A stretch of 64,000 nucleotides of DNA, from assembly GCA_032173965.1 (NCBI GenBank), contig CM063292.1, forward strand, positions 2,742,001-2,806,000, written 5' to 3'. The position numbers and the translations under genes were made by a program. The notes under the pieces were generated by a model, which had not been told where the DNA came from, did not search any database, and saw nothing but the letters and a program-made list of their open reading frames with translations. Positions 33,966 through 44,690 of the stretch are shown piece by piece. The DNA is from Sitta carolinensis. Its lineage: Eukaryota; Chordata; Aves; Passeriformes; Sittidae. Each line of letters opens with the position of its first letter. Position 1 is the stretch's first letter.

Positions 33966-34031
33966 CAACCAATCCCCAACTAGTTTTACAACCAATCCCC
34001 AACTAGTTTTACAACCCATTCCCAGCTAGTT
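33966..34031 (+). repeat. 25-bp tandem duplication
   Basis: CAACCAATCCCCAACTAGTT TTA is present twice, followed by a diverged third copy (CAACCCATTCCCAGCTAGTT). Confidence 0.9.
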
Positions 34032-35354
34032 CCCCAGGAACAGCCTGGATGGGAACCATCCCAGGCTGGAGATAACGCCGTGAGCCAGCCGCAATCCGAA
34101 TTTCACAGCTGTGCTGAGACAGCCTTTAAAATCTCCGAGACAGAACTGGCCCTGTGCAGAGCAAAAATTGTAAGTTTTGGCCCTGTCTCTAACCTTTGGA
34201 GAGCTGCCCAGCTTCTGACAGTCTGTGATGATGTCTCTGTGGAGGAAATCCTACGCTGAAGAAAAGCATGTTGCTTTCTCCCAAAGTTATATTCTTCCTT
34301 TCATTCGGCCACCATAAAGGACACTTTGTCATCTTGGCAGATCCTAAATATTCCCTCCGAATTTTATGGGAGGCAGATACAGGGACAAAAATTAAGGATT
34401 ATTCAGGAGCGTTATTTATGGCTAAGGATATAAGGGATTTGAATGGAAATAACAATTAAACTCAAGAAAAAATTCACACTACAGGTCACTGCAATCCCAA
34501 CTTTTCCCCTCGTGAACTCAAGCCGAGGAGGTTTTCTTCCCCTTTGTGATTTAGGCTTTGCTAAACTTCTCTGAAAATAGTTCATATATCACAGAGAGGA
34601 ATTTCCATGGGGAGCATAAATACATCTGTGGAAAGAAGGGAACATTTCTCCTTGTCTCTGGGAATGGATGAGAAAGAAAGACAGTTGACGCCAGATATTA
34701 ATGATGAGTGGAGGAAACCATCCAAAGTAAAAAAAAAAACTACTGAGAATACTGAAACTACCCCAAAGTCACAGACCTATAAAAATCTACTATGGAACAA
34801 TGACTTTTCCACTAATACGGGCTTAGATTCAAGAAAATATTTAAGCACAGGCTTAAGCTGGTCCCAGTTTGGAAGAGCTCTTGAGTTAAATGGGTGAATT
34901 TCAGCTTCATGGATTGTTTTTCATCTCTGGGGATCCCAGCTGGCATTAAACATGCCCACAGTTAAATCCAAGCTTAAGGACTTTTGCGGGGGGGAGGTTT
35001 TTTCATCTAGTGGGACCACATAATAATTTTCAATTTCTTTGGTCCTGCAGGAGTTTGTATTAAATTCATAGCTCGGGGGACAGCGTTGAGGGCATTTTGA
35101 GCTCACAGATTTTGATCAGAAGGAAGTTGGATCAATCTAAAGGAAATACAAACCACACTATTCAAATATTTGTGGTTGATACACTGAGATATAACCATGG
35201 ATCCGGTGTGTGTGTGGATAAATGGGCACATCCACACCTGTGCCCCACAGGCTGCTCACATCCAGAGCCTGACAGCCACGGAGGGACATTAACAGCTTTT
35301 AACAGAGCTTTTGTGATCCCTTGGTGGAGCAAAGGAGACTCAGGGGTGCCCTCC
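34032..35354. other. Gene-free interval
   Basis: Unique AT-rich sequence; nothing identifiable. Confidence 0.45.
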
Positions 35355-35600
35355 TCACTCCCTGCAGCTCCTGAGAGGGGGCTGTGCTCAGGTGTTGGTC
35401 TCTTTATCCAGACAGCACTGACAGAACCAGAGGGCACAGCCTCAAGCTGCACAGGCTGGAAATTAGAAAGAAGTTTTTCATGGAAAGTGCAATAAAATAT
35501 TGAAATGCTTTGCCTGGGGAGGTGGTGGACCCATCCAACTTCAGATTTTAGCACTTCAACCCTGCCCAAGACCCCTCTGGGGACGAGCTGGGTGTTGGAA
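35355..35600 (+). mobile_element. CR1 LINE fragment (second subfamily type)
   Basis: CTGCAGCTCCTGAGAGGGGG, ...GGCACAGCCTCAAGCTGCAC, AGGCTGGAAATTAGAAAGAA and TGCCTGGGGAGGTGGTGGAC match the region just 5' of the CR1 3' tail. This copy carries the GGAGGTGGTGGA variant, not the GAGAAGCTGTGG variant of the other copies. Confidence 0.8.
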
Positions 35601-36561
35601 GCCTGGACACAGAGAACTTCAGGCTTTCTGTGCTGGCAGAAAATGATCCACAAAGATACACTGCATTTACCTGGGGCCATGGGAAAGGCTTCCAAACCTG
35701 AGTGACAGCACTGAGAGTGTGAGTGTGGAGGGGAAAAGAAGTGTGTTATATCACAGGGTGAGACATTTAGAATTTTAAGGTGGTGGGTTAAAATAATATA
35801 TATGAGAGAAGATAGAGAGTTTAGAGTGTAGTCTTCTTCTCCTTCTTCACAAGTTCAGGTGATTTTGTGTGATTGGTGTGAAGATCCACAGTGAGGCACA
35901 TGGGTGGCTAGTTATTTGATTAAAAAATTAAAATAAATTTATTAACATCTCATAATTGAGTATTTTAGACTTAAGAAAACCCCTTTGAAACTCCACTCCA
36001 TACTCCATTTTTACCTTATTAACTCAGCAAGTAGCAGCACTCACCATCCGTGATAAGAAAGAACAAGCATCGAAGTCCGAACGCAAATTCCGCCTCTCGT
36101 GCTTTTAATCCTAACCCAAAAGAAAAAAAAACAAAGAGAAGAAAAACCGAACAAAGGAGTTCTGCACAGCTGGGGCTCTGTGTGAGCCACGGGGACGTGG
36201 CCTTTGCGTGCTGCAACGTGGCCCAGGAATGGCAAAGCCCAACACGCCGGCCTTCCCCGGGCGCTGGGATTTGACATAGCTGGGTGAACGCTTTAATTGG
36301 GTTATTACCACGTCTCCACGCTGACACCAGCAGCATTAAGGGCTGTGTAAACACACTGGGACAAACAGCACTGCCAGGGTGCTGCAGGCGGGTGGGAACG
36401 CCTCTGCCCAGCACTCTGGGAGCCCCACGGTCGGGGCTTTGCATCCCTGAGGTCCAAAAAGGAGCTGCTGGAAGGCAGGAGGGAAAATCTCAGCTCTTTT
36501 CTGAGCTGAAAGGGAGGGTTTGTGCGGTTCACACCAGCTTCACGTGGCATGATTCTTCTTC
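35601..36561. other. Gene-free interval, part possibly repeat-derived
   Basis: 35740-36010 is AT-rich with GTGATTGGTG and AATAAATTTATTA and could be an old LTR. I cannot define its ends. Confidence 0.35.
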
Positions 36562-36565
36562 AGAG

Positions 36566-37076
36566 TGTGAAAAACAAAGTTTGCTTTCCTGGTAAAGTTT
36601 ACAAATGTTTAGTAAAGACCATAGGAGAAACGATAAAGCAAAGATTAAACACGGCCAGCTGGATGTCTTTGGACACTGCCAAGAGCATCCCCGTGTCTTG
36701 GAACCCCCCCTTTTTATCATGTTCTTCATGTATGGACTTGTGCACATTGACTTTTCCAGGAACTGCTCTGCATGGTCACTCCTTGGGTCTGTCAAGTGCA
36801 ATCCCACTTTTATTTGTTTTTTATCATCTTTTTGATTTGGGCTTTGTCTCTTTTTCACAAGTGGTGAATGCTGAGAGTCACTTGTGCCTCTTCTGGAAGT
36901 TATCTCTTCAGGCAGCTGAAACACACTGCACCTAAATTCCAAACCACAGCAAAAACCCCATTATACATCTATTCAGGCAGTTAAAACACACTAAAAACTA
37001 CAGAAAAAAACATCATATATATAACACTCATTCCAACATCTGCGAAAAGCCAACACCAAAATCTGCATTCACAACA
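36566..37076 (-). mobile_element. Solo LTR, copy 1 (endogenous retrovirus-like)
   Basis: On the minus strand it runs TGTTGTGAATGC...TTTTTCACA (TG...CA ends), 511 bp, and is flanked by the 4-bp direct repeat AGAG (36562-36565 and 37077-37080), as expected for a target-site duplication. An AATAAA signal lies on the minus strand (about 36808). A second closely related copy lies at 41994-42495. There is no coding capacity. Confidence 0.75.
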
Positions 37077-37080
37077 AGAG

Positions 37081-40000
37081 CATGCTGGGGGCTGCACTGA
37101 TGTATCCTAAACCAGCGTGGACACCTCATTCCCGCCGCAGCCTTCCGAGGTGTCATCCCGGCAGGAGAGATGGGCTCCACGAACACCTCCAGCTCTGCTG
37201 CTGCTGCAGCCACTGGGGCTCTCATCACTGCTGGGGTTTATCCTCCTTCCCTGGGCTTCCTCATGGTCCAAGCAAAGGACTTTTTTTTTTTGGAAAGGGC
37301 TTCCGTCCCCGTGCCCAGCGCTGTCCCGAGGCAGCAGCTCCCCCAGCATCTCTGCTCTGAGCCGGCTCCAACTTTTGGGGTGAAGCTCCTGTCCCGAGGG
37401 AGGAGAGGATTAGCAGGGCACTTCAAAGCGGGGTGTAACTGCCCTTTCACTCGACTCGCAGGGCTCGGTTCGCTCGGTTCCCAGCAGGGAGAGCCTCCAG
37501 GGACGGGCGAAAGGATCCCTCTGATGGTGACACCGGGTAGAACAGAGCCGTCCCGTCCTTCTGTCCTCACCCCGCTGCATCTGGCATCTCCTGGTGCCTG
37601 CGGGAGTGAGGGCAAATAAATCAGCTTGGGATTGAGCCCCCTTGGCCTTTGGAACGGCGGCAGGGAGCTCTCACTGCTCCTCTCTGCTGCGGCTCCTCTC
37701 TCTGTGGCTTTGGGCTCCGGCGCCCCTTGCCCTGCCGCCACCCACGGGGGATGCTGGGCTGGGCTCAAGGCCTCCTCCTGTCCTCACAGCCACAGGTGAT
37801 GCCTCTCTTACACACGCGAAATTACCTCGGGGATGAATCCCTTCACTCTGCTTGCAGTGCTGCTTCGGAGTGCTCAGAGCTTGGGGCACAGGAGCTGGGG
37901 GGGGGGGTCGGTGCCCACCTCTCCTCCTCCACTCCTAAATGGAAAATTTTATTAAAGATTATAAATTCGTTGAGAAAACAGCACAACAGAGAGGAATCAG
38001 ATTCCCTTGGCTGCTATCTCAGGGAATACGGTGTTGCTCTAATAGATTTATTTATTTAGATTTCCTACCCGGAGCTGCTGTACCCTCACTCTCCTCTGCA
38101 GAGTCAGAACCGTGGTGGAACAATCAGCTCAGAGATCCCTGACCCTGCACCAGGCGCTGTAGGATTCACATTTTGCAGGCTCTGACATGGAACCCAAATC
38201 ATCCACCTCTGGGAGAAAGTTTAAGGTTTTTCTTCCAAAGGAGCAGATTGTGCAGGAAATGGCAGGGGGTGTTTCCCACAGGCACACTCAACCACTTCAG
38301 GTGATCTTTAAATCAATCCTGTCTTAAACTTTCCCTTTGTTTTTCCCCTGTTTTCACTAGCTCTCACTAAAACTCATCCTCTACCTCCCTCAATTTCTGA
38401 CAGCTCCTCTGCTGACCAAATCCTGTCTCTGGGGATGTCCTCTTTTCTCTGATCAAATCACTCTTCTTTCTGGCAAGTGGGTTTTGAAGAGAGAATGAGC
38501 CATTCACTTAGAAAAAATGAAACTGGTGCATCACAGAAGATAAATATTGGGAACTGGTTTATCTGGTTTGAAAATATGTTCTGATTTTCTTCTCCCCCTG
38601 TTCCTGGTGAAGAGTGAACTCTTGTCTCTGACGCTGCTCTGGGCTCTTCTCATCTTGGCTGGGACTTAGAAGTGAAGAAATTGAAAAGAAAAAAAAAAAA
38701 AAGAAAACCCAGAAGAAAAACAAGGGAATGTTTTGAATGTTAGATGCTTTTGGTGGGATGCCAGTGAGAGGTGCTGGGTGAAGGCAGGTGATTAAGGGTT
38801 TGCCTGGCTCATCCCCAGACATTTTGTTCCTCCTAAATCATCTTTGCCTCTCCTGCGTGTCAGGTGAACTCAGAGCTTGTCTGTCTTCAGAAACACCACA
38901 AAAACCTTCTCATCTGACTAAGGTTTCCTTTGCCAACTGGAATAAAATTCACAGGATCGAGTCACCATTACCTCTTGCCATTTTGGCTCATGATGATATG
39001 GAAATCTGATTTTTTTTTTTATATTAAAGGCTGTTTTTGTGCCTGGAGATCTCTGGGGATCCCAAAACAGGGCTCAGCTTGTGGCATTTAAAAGTGGGCT
39101 TGCAAGTTAAGTTTAGCCATCAAGGTGGGACCTGCTGCCACGAGGATTTGAGAAGTTCATTACAAGAACACATTTTTTTTCCTTTACCTTTTATTTTCTC
39201 CTTCATTTCCCTTTCTTCTCTCCTCCCTGTTTTCTCAACCCTGGTGCTAATAAAATAGATTATCACTTGCTCTAGACCCTTTCATCCTCCAGAGAGCTGC
39301 ACTGGAAGCTGAGATGCTGCCCCAGCTGGAAGGTTGTGATCTTTTTTCAGGCAAAGGGAGGGGAAAGAATTTGATTCTCATTCTTTAGAAACCCCTTGTT
39401 CGAAGAAGTCACAGGGTTGTGTGGTGTATTCCAATTTTCTCCCATTTACCTGGGAACAGCAGCGTTACCCTCAGAGTCAGGAGGAGATTTCTTCACATTC
39501 CCAATTCTGACCAAATGGGGAACAAAAATAAAAGCCCTTCCCCCTTGTTTGTCTGGCTGACTCTAATTCTCAGCATTTGGGGACGGCCAAGCAGATGACA
39601 GAGAGACATCAGCCTGCAGGTGCTGTCACACCACAGCCACTCTTGGCACTGGCTGCTTTCCTTCCCCACCTCCCCAGATGTGTTGGAGCTGCTTCCCAGG
39701 GGGCTCGGGCCAGGAAAACTCATCAGAGCCCAGCCCAGCCCTGGGGAGAGGGGGCTCATCGTCACGTATTCTCACCAAACACATGCTCAGGCCAATAAAC
39801 AAACACTCCAATCGACCCAGCTGCTGGAGATTTTGGGGGCAGAGCTCGCACCAAAAGCAGAATTCACCAGCTGTGCAGCTTTGCCAAGTAGAGGGGATTC
39901 TGTGCTGATTCTGTGCTCCCATCTGATAAGGTGAGAGATTGTCCAAAACCAAGACTGATCTCATCCAGCCAAGCAGGAACAGTGCAAAGAAGTGAAAAAT

Positions 40001-40300
40001 TGATGTGAGAAGAGAGAGAGATCCAGGAGACAGGGGGAATAAACCTCGGGAGCACTGGATCCACCGATGGCAAGAATAAACCTGGAAAACCAGAGCCGGG
40101 CATCCTGTGAGCTCTGACCCTGCCTCCTCTGCCAGCACTGGGAATCAGGGCATGGCAGGGAGGCTGGAGGGTCAGGATGGAGCTGTTTCTGAGCTGGGAT
40201 TCTCACTTTGTAAGAACCTTGTGAGTTTATGGTTTCTCACATAAAGGTTTTGCACCTCACGTTTTGGATGTGGGGATTTCTTCTTGAAACAGAGAAATGG
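37081..40300. other. Gene-free interval
   Basis: Unique sequence between the repeat copies. No frame has retroviral or other recognisable protein content. Confidence 0.45.
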
Positions 40301-40304
40301 GACT

Positions 40305-40670
40305 GCTGAATTCTGTGGGAAAGTGCAGTTTATTTTCTTATCTTCTGCAGAGGCAGAGAGAGGATGGATCCCTCTTACAATGTCAGCAGTGTGGCAAAGA
40401 AGTCCCCAGATTTCTGCTTATCAGAATATTAAAGGCTTTGTGGGCCAACAAAATTCTGCCAACTGGATATTTATGTTATTAAACCAATACTGAGCTAATT
40501 GGTGTTATTACAGTGGGAACTTTCTTAACCAATCACCTCTTAACACCTAAGCCTTACAGTATTCCATGCTAAAACCTCTTGTTAACCTTTGTAACTACTT
40601 TGGCTTTGTCTATGACTTTTAAGCTCTGAAATTAAACTTTTCTCTACTCAACACTCTCAGCTTTAAGTTA
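40305..40670 (+). mobile_element. LTR-like segment related to 32829-33442
   Basis: Shares the left-end arrangement TTTATT...TCTGCAGAGG and the AACCAATCAC box followed by CTAAAACC with the 32.8-kb element. A CCAAT/TTAAAC promoter-like layout is recognisable. It is diverged and the ends are uncertain. Confidence 0.35.
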
Positions 40671-41993
40671 GAAATGGATGGGGAATGCCCTGGACAATGA
40701 GGAGAACCAGAAACTCTCTTTCCCCCAGATAAAAAAAAATTTCTGTTTTAACCCAAAATTTCACAGAACAAACAAAAAAAGAGAATTTTCACATTTTGAA
40801 ACCTCAAATCTGCTTCTCAAAATCACAGCAAAGTCCCAAGTTTATTGTTGGAGTGGAAAGTGAGGGATAGGGAGATTAAAGGATCCAACCACAGTTGGCA
40901 GCAGAGCTCAGAAAGCTGAAAACTTTTGTTAATTGAGTGACAAAATAATTCCTGTGCTTGTGATTTTTGTCTTGAAGGGGAGTTGTGAGAAAACCCAGCA
41001 AATATTACAGGAACAAAATTCCTGAGACCCTCAAATACCTTATTAACCCTCTTTTGGTACCTGTAAAATCTCTTTCAGCACCTGTTTTGTGCCATTCCTC
41101 CTCTGTTTAGGAAACACTGATAATAACCAAGCCCATGCAAATAGAGAATAAATGAGAATTTTCATCCATTATATATTTTTAATGTTTGCATTGCTCTCAG
41201 AGGCTTTATGGGTTGTAACTCCTGGTGCCTACCCAACAAGAAGGAAACATTCAGCCAGCAGCAGTAGATTATATTTGCATCTTCAGCAGAGATGTTTATG
41301 AGATTTCCTAAAAAGATCGTTGTGCCACAGAAGGGAACAGAAAATCGGCACGCTTTTGAGCACGAGACAGAAAACAGCAGGAGAAGAAGGGTGGAAAGTT
41401 TATACAGAAATTACTCCTGAGAATCCGACACTGGCAAAACGAGAAACACATTTCCTTGGTGGAGCAAGGGGGATGCAGTGGGGAAGGACGCCACTTAGAA
41501 TGGACGAGGAAGAAAACGATGAATTTCCCGAAAAAAGGGGATAAAACCAAAACGAGAAGCGTCATTGGGACTGCAGGGAAAAGCGGCCAGGGAAATGAGA
41601 GAGAGGTGGGAATTCCTGGAGGAGCTGGGGATGGGGAGCAAAGCCCAGCTGAGTCCAATCAGCCTGGGCAGCTCTGGTGCTCCTCCTGTCAGGGGCTGCT
41701 GCTTGATGGGTCTTATCTCCTGCATCAGCCCCAGCGAGCCCGGCCGTGCTTTAATGAGCTGATAAATGAGACACGGAGAGCTGCGGCTCGGGGAGAATAT
41801 TGTCCCTTCAGAGAGCCCATTTTTCAAAGGGAACAAATGGCCTCTGGAGCTGCTGGTGACTGGGGTAACGGATGAGCTGTGGGAGGCAGGGTTTTTTGGG
41901 GGCATGTTTCAGACGAGCTCGGAGGGCAGTGGCTCTGGGATGGGGCTGACCCCGTGTCCTGGCTGGAGCCCGTGGCTTGTCTTGGGATGTGAG
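40671..41993. other. Gene-free interval
   Basis: Unique sequence; nothing identifiable. Confidence 0.4.
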
Positions 41994-42495
41994 TGTGAAA
42001 AAACGAGGTTTGCTTTCCTGGTAAAATTGAAAAAGGTTTAATAGAGACAATAAGAGAAATAAAATAAAGCAAAGGTAAAAGGTGCCTTGGTGCTCTGCCA
42101 AGAGCACCCCGGTGTCTTGGAACTCCCCCTTTTTATCCTGCTCTTCAGGCATGGACTTGTGCACATTGACTTTTCCAGGAACTGCTCTGCATGGTCACTC
42201 CTTGGGTCTGTCAAGCTCAGTTCCACTTTTATTCGGTTCTTATCATCTTTTGATTTGGGCTTTGTCTCTTTTTCACAAGTGGTGAATGCTGAGAGTCACT
42301 TGTGCCTCTTCTGGAAGTTATCTCTTCAGGCAGCTGAAACACACTGCACCTAAATTCCAAACCACAGCAAAAACCCATTATACATCTATTCAGGCAGTTA
42401 AAACACACTAAAAACTACAGAAAAAAAAAAATCATACTTATAACATTCATTCCAACATTTGCAAAAAGCCAACACCAAAATATGCATTTATAACA
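41994..42495 (-). mobile_element. Solo LTR, copy 2 (endogenous retrovirus-like)
   Basis: Minus strand TGTTATAAATGC...TTTTTCACA, 502 bp, collinear with copy 1 over its whole length, same orientation, 4.9 kb away. Flanks are TGAG and GGAG (3 of 4 matching), compatible with a decayed 4-bp target-site duplication. The minus strand after it does not start with a tRNA primer-binding-like TGG, which argues for a solo LTR. Confidence 0.75.
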
Positions 42496-42542
42496 GGAGC
42501 TTCTGGGGATGTGTCTGCTGCTGGATTTGAAAATCCTGTTGT

Positions 42543-42745
42543 GGAATCCTCATGGAGTGGTTCAGTTGGAAGGGACCTTAAAGCTCATCTCATCCCCTGC
42601 CACTGTCCAGGCTGCTCCAAGCCTATCCAACCTGGTCTTGGGCACTTCCAGGGATCCAGAGACAGCCACAGCTTCTCTGGGCACCCTCTGTCCATCTCCC
42701 TACTCTCCAGGGAAGATTTCCTTCCAGATCATCTGCCTTTAAATT
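42543..42745 (-). mobile_element. CR1 LINE 3' fragment
   Basis: Reverse-complement CR1 tail: GTTGGAAGGGACCTTAAAGC, CAAGCCTATCCAACCTGG, GGCACTTCCAGGGATCCAGA and CACAGCTTCTCTGGGCACC. Confidence 0.92.
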
Positions 42746-42959
42746 TCCCCTCTTTCATTTTGAGTTTCATTGGGTTCTGATTTCAGAGAAATCAGAGAGC
42801 CCCTTTCAATCTGAAGCCCCTTGGTTCTGAGCTGATGGATGCAGGGAATTCCCACACCATCCTAAAATCTTGGAGCTGTCTATGTGGCTAATTACATAGT
42901 GGGAAATATTCCTTGAAAATGTGATGCTTCATCCAGGTGACAGAACAAATAGGGCTGAA

Positions 42960-43182
42960 AACCATTTTGTTAGATTGGATATTGGGAAGGAATTCTTTCC
43001 TGGGAGAGTGGAGAGGCCCTGGCACAGATTCCCAGAGAAGCTGTGGCTGCCCCTGGATCCCTGGAGTGTCCAAGGCCAGGCTTGAACTCCCTGGGACAGT
43101 GGGAGGTGTCCCTGCCATGGCAGGGGTGGCACTGGATGAGCTTTGAGGTCCTTCCAACCCAAGCCATTCCATGATTCTAAGA
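42960..43182 (+). mobile_element. CR1 LINE 3' fragment
   Basis: TTAGATTGGATATTGGGAAG, AGAGAAGCTGTGGCTGCCCC, TGTCCAAGGCCAGGCTTGA and CCAACCCAAGCCATTCCATG ending ATTCT. It lies in opposite orientation to the CR1 copy about 200 bp to its left. Confidence 0.93.
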
Positions 43183-44529
43183 CAGTGCAGTCCCTACTGG
43201 AGAGGCACAGCTTTATGGCCACGCTTAATTTCCTTCCAATCCACCAAATTCCTATAACACTGGGCTTGAACAACGTCAGGAAGATGATGCAATGGCTACA
43301 ACAAAAGCTGCAGCTACCCTGAAGGGATTTCCATGGAATAATATTCAGCCGACACAATCAGCAGAATCTCTGGACTGTTCAAGTTTCAGCCAACATGGGC
43401 AATTAAGAAATCTTACCAAGAAATGTAACTTAACTCCTTATTAGCACTTGGATCCCTATCAGGAACACCATAAAAAAAACCCCCAACAAACTACAAAAAA
43501 TAATATCCAACAGCATTTTTCAAATTAGCAGCCTTGAGGGCAATATAATCTAAGTTCAGCCAGAGCCAATCGAGTAGGAATAGCTAATTTAGCTCTAGGA
43601 AATTTAAGAATCCCTCATCTCCTCATCAGCAGCAACTTGCTTGTTAAAGGAAGACAAATGAAAAGGTTAATCAGCAAAGATTCACACTGGGGGATTGCTT
43701 GGAACGATTCCCTCCTGCCCTGGCGGGGTCGTGTGCGAGCAGCCGGCTGCCCCCGGACCCTGGGGGCAGAGGTGGCCCCGGGAGCCCTGCCTGGCACGCA
43801 GGATGTGGCACAGCTGGCCAGGGGGATGCTCTGAACCCCGGCTTGGCTGCTCTCTGCTCCCCCAGCTGATGAACGTGCCCAGTGCTGGGTGCCACGTTGG
43901 TCCTGGAGCTGGTTTTGGCTGGGATGTCGTGCACTCCTGCCCTCGGAGCTCCATGGCCAGGTAAACAAACTGTAGGGCTTTTAAAACCTTGCTAATTTTT
44001 CTTTTCTGTTTTTTCACCTTATTTTTTTTTTTTTTTTTTGAACAGGAGAACCAGCTCTGGCTGGTTCTATGGACCAGAGATTTAAAAATAGCTGGGTTCC
44101 TTCCTGTCTGAGGTAGAGAGAAAGATATAAGCCTGATTTATTGGCTGTCCAGTGGACTTTATATTCAATTTCCTCTTGTCACATTCCTATCAAGTAACTG
44201 CAGGAGTGTAGCAGAGACAGGGTGAGCCTTTACAGAATAAATACATTCATTTACATGATGAATACCCATATTCACGTGGATAAAAGTCCCTCTTCAAACA
44301 CTCCAACAAATAAATACCAGCCAAACATTGTTAGCAGCAAATCAGTGGAGGAATGCAGTCTCACGTATTTTAACTCAGTATTTAAATTCACGTGTTTAAT
44401 TCACTTTGGTAGGATGTAATGACTGTCCTGCCACGTCCAATGGAATGAGGGATAAATCCTGATTTCTGGAGTACAACCACACCTTTCTTTTCCTCCTTTC
44501 TTCCTTGCTGTGCCTGTGGTGCCTGATGC
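43183..44529. other. Gene-free interval
   Basis: Unique sequence with a T18 run at about 44022-44039. Nothing identifiable. Confidence 0.4.
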
Positions 44530-44537
44530 TGCTCAGT

Positions 44538-44690
44538 AGAGTTGTTAAGGTTGGGAAAGTCCCCTAAAATCCTCACACCCAACCCTCAGCTCAGCACCAC
44601 CACTAAATCCTGTCCTCAAGGGCCATATCCACGGGTTTTTTTGACATTTCCAGGGATGGTGACTCCACCACTTCTCTGGGCTCGACACAG
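44538..44690 (-). mobile_element. CR1 LINE fragment (internal part of the 3' end)
   Basis: CACCCAACCCTCAGCTCAGC, ACCACTAAATCCTGTCCTCA, AGGGCCATATCCACGGGTTT and CCAGGGATGGTGACTCCACC match reverse-complement CR1. Confidence 0.88.

Noticed and set aside
36562..42499. A single provirus bounded by the two related LTRs
   Set aside because: Copy 1 has its own perfect 4-bp flanking duplication, no primer-binding-like sequence follows the would-be 5' LTR, and no gag/pol-like protein was seen between the copies.
43615..43968. 117-residue minus-strand ORF
   Set aside because: No recognisable domain, no codon or splice support; ordinary chance ORF in moderately GC-rich DNA.
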